A DNA stretch of 10,339 bases. Origin: Cyanobacteriota bacterium (GTDB lineage: Bacteria; Cyanobacteriota; Cyanobacteriia; Phormidesmidales; Phormidesmidaceae). The notes below the pieces were generated by a model. That model was not told where the DNA came from, ran no database searches, and saw only the letters and a program-made list of their open reading frames with translations. The number at the start of each line of letters is the position of its first letter. Positions within the stretch are counted from its first letter, which is position 1. Of this stretch, positions 5,758-10,339 are shown piece after piece. The position numbers and the translations under genes were made by a program. Location of the stretch: positions 1 through 10,339 of the forward strand of contig JAIXUR010000419.1 of the NCBI GenBank assembly GCA_027483425.1. Direction: 5' to 3'.

Positions 5758-5986
5758 GAAGGTAAAGGGCACCAGCACCGAAGCTGGCCCACGACAGCGA
5801 TAACAGCGATAAAACTAGCAAACCACAATAATATCTCGAAAAGCTTCGTCTTAGGGTTGCACCCTCGCACCTTTCTCGCCGCTGTCACGCCTTTGATCGC
5901 TCCCCTAGGGGCCTGGCCGTAAAACGGCCCAGATGCCCTGAATTGGTTATCCTTGAGGCACTAGACCTACCGTCACGACCTTTGGC
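5671..5986. promoter_or_regulatory. Divergent control region between ilvN and the NTT/HEAT gene
   Basis: This 316-bp region carries the leaders of two divergent transcription units. Besides the 15-bp array next to ilvN, it holds a perfect 9-bp direct repeat, ACAGCGATA twice (5794-5811), and a central A/T-rich stretch (about 5809-5845). A 10-bp palindrome, CCCCTAGGGG (5902-5911), is followed by a small hairpin, GGCCGT-AAA-ACGGCC (5915-5929). The repeat and palindrome could be operators and the hairpin part of the leader of the plus-strand gene. I could not place convincing -35 and -10 boxes for either direction. Confidence 0.45.
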
Positions 5987-8900
5987 ATGAGCGTATCTGG
6001 CCCACCCCAAGACCTGCAGTCGCCCCATAGTCGATTTCTCGACATTATCAATCTGCGCCCCGGCGAAGAAGAGCGCACGGGGCTGATGTTTGCCTCCTAC
6101 ACCGCCACCTCTATGGGTATTTTGTGGCTAGAGGTGAGTTCGGCGGCGCTGTTTTTGGGCGAATACGGGGCCTCTAGCCTGCCGTGGATCTATATTTTTA
6201 GCGCGGGGGTGGGGCTGGGGCTAAGCGTGGTGTACTCCTGGCTCCAGCGTCTGCTGCCCCTGCGCCGGGTGATTGTGATCATCGCCCTGCTGATGGCCGG
6301 GCCGATTTTGGGGTTTCGCTGGGGGTTGTCGATTCCCTGGCTGGTGCCCCCCATGGTGTTTTCGATGCGCCTGTGGATTGAGGCGATCTACGGGCTGAAC
6401 GATCTCAACTTGTCGGTGACGGCCAATCAGCTGTTTAACATTCGCGAGATCAAGCGGGCGTTTCCGATTATTAGCAGCGGCAATCTGGTCGCCGATGTGA
6501 TCAGTGGCTTTTCGGTGTACCTGCTGCTCAACCTGGTCGGTCTGCTGAATGTGCTGCTGCTGTCGTTTGTGGTGATGGTGGTGGGGGCAGGGGTCTTGTA
6601 CTACCTCAGCCGCAACTACGCCCATGCCTTTCCCGACTCGCCCAAACGCCAGGCCGAAGATGCCGAAACGGCCGAGAGCTTTCGATCGCGCCAGCGGCTC
6701 CAGGGGCCGATTCAGCAGTACGTGGTGCTGCTGTTTGCATTCTTTGTGCTGGCCCAAATGCTGATGTTCTCCATTGAGTTTCAGTTTTTTAACCAGCTTG
6801 AGACCAGCCTGGATGTCCAAACCATTGCGGTATTTTTGGGCTTTTTCAGCGGTCTACTGGGGTTGATTGAGCTGTTGACCCAGTGGTTTACCTCCAGCCG
6901 CTTGATCGAGCGGGAGGGGGTGTTTAAGGTGGCGCTGGTATTGCCTACGGTGATTATGGTTCTGGGGTTGACCACTCTGCTGGTCAGCTACCCGGCCTGG
7001 CTGGGGGCCCGGGCGATGTTTGTCGGGCTGGTGGTGCTGAAGTTTTTTGACGAGTGGCTGCGCTACACCCTGGTCGCCACTACCCGGCCCATCTTATTTC
7101 AGCCGATTCCAGACCAGGTTCGCAGCACGGTGCAATCCTGGGTGGGGGGAATTGCCGAACCGCTGTCGATGGGGGGCACCGGGGTGGCTATTTTGCTCAC
7201 CATCGCCGCTTGTAACCACCTCGGCCTGGACGATGAGTTGACCCAGGCCCAGTTTTTTTTGCTGGGTACGGTGCTGGCGGCTCTGATCTGGTTTGGCATT
7301 ATGGTGCTGCTGCGATCGCGCTATCTCAATCTGCTGGTGCAGGGGGCCGAGCGGGGCCTGTTGACCTTGTCTGACGCCAACCTGCGGGTGCTGAAGCGGG
7401 CCTTTGTGGAGCAGCTAGAAACACCGGGGTCAGAGGCCAACAAGCGATCCTGCATTGAGCTGTTGGGCCACATCGACCCCAAAAATGTCGGCGAAATTTT
7501 GGCACCTCGCCTGGCTGACCTCTCCCCTGGCCTGCAGCGGCAAAGCCTGGAGGCCATGCTAGAACACCCCAATAGCGCCTACACCGGCCAGGTCAACGAC
7601 CTGATCCGGGTGCCCCAGCAGGCCCCAGAGACCCTGGCCCTGGCCCTGCGCTATGTGTGGCTGTCCCAGGAGGATTTCAACATTAACGATCTGCGTCCTT
7701 ATCTGCGGCCAGAGATCGATGCCGTAGTCCGAGGCACCGCCGCGTCGTTGATGCTGCGGCGGGGCAATTTGCAGGAGCGGGCGGAGGCCACCGCCACCCT
7801 GCGCAAAATGCTGGTACACGACGAAGAGCGGGAACGGGTGATGGGCTGTCGGGCCCTGGGGGAAGCCGACTACATGGAGTCGCTCAGCATCTACATTGAT
7901 GACCTGCTCCAAGACCCTTCGCTGCGGGTACGGCGGGCGCTGCTGGAGGCGATCGCCGCCACCCAGTACAAAAAGTACTACCCCTCCCTGCTCAAGGCCT
8001 TGCAGTATAAATCGACCCGAGAGGCCGCCATCGGTGCCCTCACCCGGCTGGGCGATGAGGCCCTGCCCATGCTGGAAAATCTGGCTCTAGATCAGTCTCG
8101 ACCCGATCTTCTCCGCAACCAGGCCTGGCAGGTGATTGGCAACATCGGCACCCTGCCCGCCCTAGAGTTTTTAATTGCCAGCCTGGTCACCACCTGGGGC
8201 AGTACCCGCCGCCATATTCTTCGGATCTTGCTCAGCCTCTACCAAGAAACGGGGGTGAAGCGATCGACCCTGATCGATGAGGCCCTAGACCGGGTGCTGG
8301 GTCGCAGCGGTCTGGAGGAGTTGATCAATACCGAGCTGGCCTTTGCCGGGCAGATTTTAGCGGCTAAGGTCGACCTATCACCGGGTCAGGTGTCTGGCAT
8401 TGAGGCCGACCTGCTGCGGGAGGCGCTCAACGGGCTCCAGAGCGATGCCACCGAGCGCCTGTTTATGCTGCTGCGCTTTGTGTCTCCGCCCACCGCCATT
8501 CAGGTGGCCCAGGTCAGCCTGAATGGGCCGGTCGCCAGCTGGGCGCGGGGCCTTGAAATTCTCGATAACGTGCTGGATGTGGCCAGTAAGCGATCGCTTT
8601 TGATCTTGCTAGACCGCCGCCCCGATGGCGATAAGCTCAAGCGCCTGGCGGCCTCTACAACGCTCATTTTCTACGAACCGCTGCCCGCCCCCGATCGCCT
8701 GCGCCAGTTCCTTGAGCTACGCTATTTCTTGTCAGACTGGGCGATCGCCTGTTGCTTTCACCTGGCTCGGGTGCAGCGGTGGAACCTGACCGTTGAGCAT
8801 ACCCTGGCCTCTGTGCAGCACCCCACCGGATTTGTGCGGGAGGCCGTGCTGGCCTACCTGGCGGTGGCCTCGCCCCGCGCCCTGCGGGAGCTGCTACCGC

Positions 8901-8989
8901 TGCTGCAGTACGACCCGGATCGCCTGGTGTTAGACCAAGTTAAACAGCTGATCAGCACCTATAATTTGGAGCCGAGCCCGCCCCATTAG
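5987..8989 (+). CDS. NTT/MFS-like membrane protein fused to HEAT repeats
   Basis: A 1000-residue two-part protein. Residues about 33-443 hold roughly twelve hydrophobic helices (for example 33-58, 65-88, 95-111, 165-185, 187-208, 244-267, 277-300, 312-334, 340-355, 388-409, 420-443) with a long charged loop at 209-243. The DEWLRYTLVATTRPILFQPIP stretch (355-375), then a VGGIAEPLS helix, recalls ATP/ADP translocases of the NTT (TLC) family, which belong to the wider MFS fold. Residues about 450-990 are a soluble helical array with HEAT-like pairs, clearest at 580-720 (for example LQDPSLRVRRALLEAIAATQ and STREAAIGALTRLGDEALPMLENLA). NTT-like proteins fused to HEAT and cyclic-nucleotide domains are known in free-living bacteria, but substrates are mostly untested; it may be a transporter, a scaffold or a sensor. 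A cNMP-binding gene follows after 59 bp. The ATG at 5987 gives a short cytoplasmic N-terminus; no Shine-Dalgarno sequence is seen. Confidence 0.8.
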   Translation: MSVSGPPQDLQSPHSRFLDIINLRPGEEERTGLMFASYTATSMGILWLEVSSAALFLGEYGASSLPWIYIFSAGVGLGLSVVYSWLQRLLPLRRVIVIIALLMAGPILGFRWGLSIPWLVPPMVFSMRLWIEAIYGLNDLNLSVTANQLFNIREIKRAFPIISSGNLVADVISGFSVYLLLNLVGLLNVLLLSFVVMVVGAGVLYYLSRNYAHAFPDSPKRQAEDAETAESFRSRQRLQGPIQQYVVLLFAFFVLAQMLMFSIEFQFFNQLETSLDVQTIAVFLGFFSGLLGLIELLTQWFTSSRLIEREGVFKVALVLPTVIMVLGLTTLLVSYPAWLGARAMFVGLVVLKFFDEWLRYTLVATTRPILFQPIPDQVRSTVQSWVGGIAEPLSMGGTGVAILLTIAACNHLGLDDELTQAQFFLLGTVLAALIWFGIMVLLRSRYLNLLVQGAERGLLTLSDANLRVLKRAFVEQLETPGSEANKRSCIELLGHIDPKNVGEILAPRLADLSPGLQRQSLEAMLEHPNSAYTGQVNDLIRVPQQAPETLALALRYVWLSQEDFNINDLRPYLRPEIDAVVRGTAASLMLRRGNLQERAEATATLRKMLVHDEERERVMGCRALGEADYMESLSIYIDDLLQDPSLRVRRALLEAIAATQYKKYYPSLLKALQYKSTREAAIGALTRLGDEALPMLENLALDQSRPDLLRNQAWQVIGNIGTLPALEFLIASLVTTWGSTRRHILRILLSLYQETGVKRSTLIDEALDRVLGRSGLEELINTELAFAGQILAAKVDLSPGQVSGIEADLLREALNGLQSDATERLFMLLRFVSPPTAIQVAQVSLNGPVASWARGLEILDNVLDVASKRSLLILLDRRPDGDKLKRLAASTTLIFYEPLPAPDRLRQFLELRYFLSDWAIACCFHLARVQRWNLTVEHTLASVQHPTGFVREAVLAYLAVASPRALRELLPLLQYDPDRLVLDQVKQLISTYNLEPSPPH

Positions 8990-8990
8990 T

Positions 8991-9010
8991 GCCCCTTAGC
9001 GCCCCTTAGC
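8991..9010 (+). repeat. 10-bp tandem doublet after the NTT/HEAT stop
   Basis: GCCCCTTAGC occurs twice head-to-tail (8991-9000 and 9001-9010) directly behind the TAG at 8987-8989, and the second copy runs into a HIP1 octamer (9009-9016). It is in the 59-bp spacer before the cyclic-nucleotide-binding gene. It is not a terminator by structure. Confidence 0.8.
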
Positions 9011-9048
9011 GATCGCGCGCTGGGCCAGTGTTCCTGTCACCATCCCCT

Positions 9049-9603
9049 ATGTTAAACAGTGTCGAACGACTGCTCTTTGTCCGCAATGTACCGATCTTTC
9101 GAGAGCTGAGAGATGACTTTTTGGTGCGACTAGCGTCGGTGATGGACGAGGTGTTCTACGACAGCAACTACACCATCATCACCGAGGGCCTGGAGGGTCG
9201 AGCCATGTACATTCTCGTATCGGGCCGGGTCAGCGTACGCATTGGCAGCCAGGAGGTGGCCCAGCTTAAAACCGATGACTGCTTTGGCGAAATGTCGGTG
9301 TTTGATGCCGAACCCCGCTCCGCCTCGATTGTTACCCTGGAACCCTGCACCTGCCTGGTGCTGACCCAGCAGCAGCTCTACGATGCGATCGACGAGACCC
9401 CCGGCATTGCGGTCAATATTTTGCGGCTGCTCTCTCGCCGCATTCGAGAGCTTAACCTAGACCTCAACGAGATCAAGCAGCAGCTCGCCCAGGTTCCCGC
9501 TCCCCCGCCCCTGCGACCCCAGTGGTATCGTCCCCAGCCCTATTCCCAGGCAGAACCCCGGGCTCGTCCGAGCATCCAGGGCGAGTTCGGTGAGCTGTAT
9601 TAA
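9049..9603 (+). CDS. Stand-alone cyclic-nucleotide-binding domain protein
   Basis: From the ATG at 9049 the product is 184 residues. Residues about 6-130 form a Crp/PKA-type cyclic-nucleotide-binding domain: FRELRDDFLVRLASVM at the start, the YILVSGRVSVRIG beta-roll strand (54-66), and the phosphate-binding cassette FGEMSVFDAEPRSASIV (79-95). The cassette keeps E81, expected to contact the ribose, and R90, expected to contact the cyclic phosphate, so binding competence is likely; cAMP versus cGMP cannot be told. A helix of about 125-148 follows, then a Pro/Gln/Arg-rich tail (148-175). There is no helix-turn-helix or catalytic domain, so it is not a Crp-type transcription factor. The upstream GTG at 9028 would add seven residues and is less likely. 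It follows the NTT/HEAT gene by 59 bp, probably in one transcript, and may act on that protein. Confidence 0.9.
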   Translation: MLNSVERLLFVRNVPIFRELRDDFLVRLASVMDEVFYDSNYTIITEGLEGRAMYILVSGRVSVRIGSQEVAQLKTDDCFGEMSVFDAEPRSASIVTLEPCTCLVLTQQQLYDAIDETPGIAVNILRLLSRRIRELNLDLNEIKQQLAQVPAPPPLRPQWYRPQPYSQAEPRARPSIQGEFGELY

Positions 9604-9659
9604 GAGATTCAGGTAGCCACCCTCTAGCCATTTGCTACGCTTAGGGCAGGCTTATCGTC

Positions 9660-10277
9660 ATGGCTATGGTGCAAGCGCTCTCTCAACTCCTCACCTTTGA
9701 AGATTTTCTCGCCTGGTACCCCGATGACAAGGGGCGCTACGAGCTGATTGACGGCATGGTCTTTGATATGACCCCCACTGGCGACCATGAAGAAGTCGGC
9801 GCGTTTATTGCCCGCAAGCTTAATGTCGACATCGATCGGCAGGGCTTACTCTGCTTTATTCCCCGTACCTACATTGTGCGGCCACCGGTACTAGCCACGG
9901 GCTACCAACCCGATGTGTTGGTGATTAACAAAGCGGAGCTAGATCATGAGCCCCTCTGGAAAAAGTCGTCTGTGCTAATACGGGGCGAATCGATCAAACT
10001 CGCTGTAGAGGTGGTTAGCACCAACTGGCGCGATGACTATGGCCGCAAGCTGTTTGACTATGAAGCCATGGGCATTGCGGAATACTGGATTGTCGATTTT
10101 CGGGCGTTGGGTGCACGGCGGTTTATTGGCTCACCTAAAACACCGACATTGTCACTGCATAGGTTGGTGGATGACGAATATCAAGTGCAGCAGTTTCGAG
10201 GAGATGAGTTAGTTAAATCAGTCGCGTTTCCAGACCTGAACCTGACCGCCAACCAGATCTTTCAAGCAGGTTTCTAG
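9660..10277 (+). CDS. Uma2-family (DUF820) PD-(D/E)XK nuclease-like protein
   Basis: A 205-residue member of the Uma2 family, which is strongly expanded in cyanobacteria and predicted to adopt a restriction-endonuclease-like fold. Visible marks are the N-terminal TFEDFLAWYPDD and YELIDGMV (27-34, with E28), YQPDVLVI with D85, LAVEVVST with E117, and RKLFDYEAMGIAEYWIVD (129-146) with K130. D85, E117 and K130 fit the PD-(D/E)XK active-site plan. The biological role is largely unknown; mobile-element, toxin-like or DNA-repair roles have been considered. The ATG at 9660 is used, and one two codons on (9666) is equally possible. It lies 56 bp after the cNMP-binding gene, but nothing shows a functional link. 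Confidence 0.92.
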   Translation: MAMVQALSQLLTFEDFLAWYPDDKGRYELIDGMVFDMTPTGDHEEVGAFIARKLNVDIDRQGLLCFIPRTYIVRPPVLATGYQPDVLVINKAELDHEPLWKKSSVLIRGESIKLAVEVVSTNWRDDYGRKLFDYEAMGIAEYWIVDFRALGARRFIGSPKTPTLSLHRLVDDEYQVQQFRGDELVKSVAFPDLNLTANQIFQAGF

Positions 10278-10288
10278 GAAATATAGCC

Positions 10289-10305
10289 AGCACCACTTTA
10301 GTGCT
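10289..10305 (+). terminator. Small hairpin after the Uma2 gene
   Basis: AGCAC (10289-10293) and GTGCT (10301-10305) form a five-base stem with a seven-base loop, 12 bp past the stop codon, followed by a weak T/A stretch. It may end the plus-strand transcript or be part of a dispersed repeat. The stem is short and no strong T-run follows. Confidence 0.3.
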
Positions 10306-10339
10306 TTAGCTAGGGTCTGTTTTAAAACCCACTGGAAGC

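Noticed and set aside
6221..6820. 200-codon minus-strand frame inside the NTT/HEAT gene
   Set aside because: Its product is rich in His and Gln, typical of the antisense of hydrophobic codons.
10310..10339. Possible insertion-sequence end near the right edge
   Set aside because: The TTTTAAAA palindrome and flanks vaguely recall IS termini, but no transposase, partner repeat or target duplication is in view.

Overview
The window looks like a cyanobacterial chromosome segment. At least 14 copies of the octamer GCGATCGC (HIP1, a hallmark of many cyanobacterial genomes) are visible, mostly inside genes. The gene content fits: a DUF3493 protein of the oxygenic-phototroph type, heptamer short tandem repeats, and a Uma2-family nuclease. 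Coding regions are GC-rich, which suggests a filamentous or Leptolyngbya/Nodosilinea-like lineage rather than a small marine picocyanobacterium, but the genus is inference. No rRNA, tRNA, CRISPR array, transposase or prophage gene is visible.

Layout. (1) Positions 1-292 hold the 3' end of a plus-strand membrane-protein gene and, overlapping it antisense, a possible 35-residue single-helix membrane protein. (2) Positions 293-3284 on the minus strand form a probable co-directional run read mnmE, then a DUF3493 membrane protein, then a ligase-associated-type metallo-beta-lactamase exonuclease. (3) Divergent from mnmE is a plus-strand DUF2062 membrane protein (3580-4107). It converges on dapB, and a pair of near-palindromic repeats sits between the two stops. 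(4) ilvN and dapB lie on the minus strand (5670 to 4237) as a likely two-gene amino-acid biosynthesis unit (branched-chain amino acids and lysine). (5) A 316-bp divergent control region leads to a plus-strand pair: a 1000-residue protein with an ATP/ADP-translocase-like (NTT/MFS-like) 12-helix membrane domain joined to a long HEAT-type helical repeat region, then a stand-alone cyclic-nucleotide-binding protein. (6) A Uma2-family PD-(D/E)XK protein follows, and then a small hairpin near the window end.

Most of the window is housekeeping. Two things stand out. First, the transporter-like/HEAT protein plus cNMP-binding protein may be a membrane sensor or regulated carrier in which a cyclic nucleotide signal acts through the HEAT scaffold. 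Second, the housekeeping genes carry in-frame tandem repeats. Two unrelated genes, mnmE and ilvN, each have a 15-bp array exactly at the 5' end of the conserved coding region, and the units share a CCAGG(G/T)CC-N7 plan. mnmE has a second 12-bp array inside its GTPase domain, and ilvN has an 18-bp duplication near its 3' end. All periods are multiples of three, so copy-number changes would alter protein length without breaking the frame.
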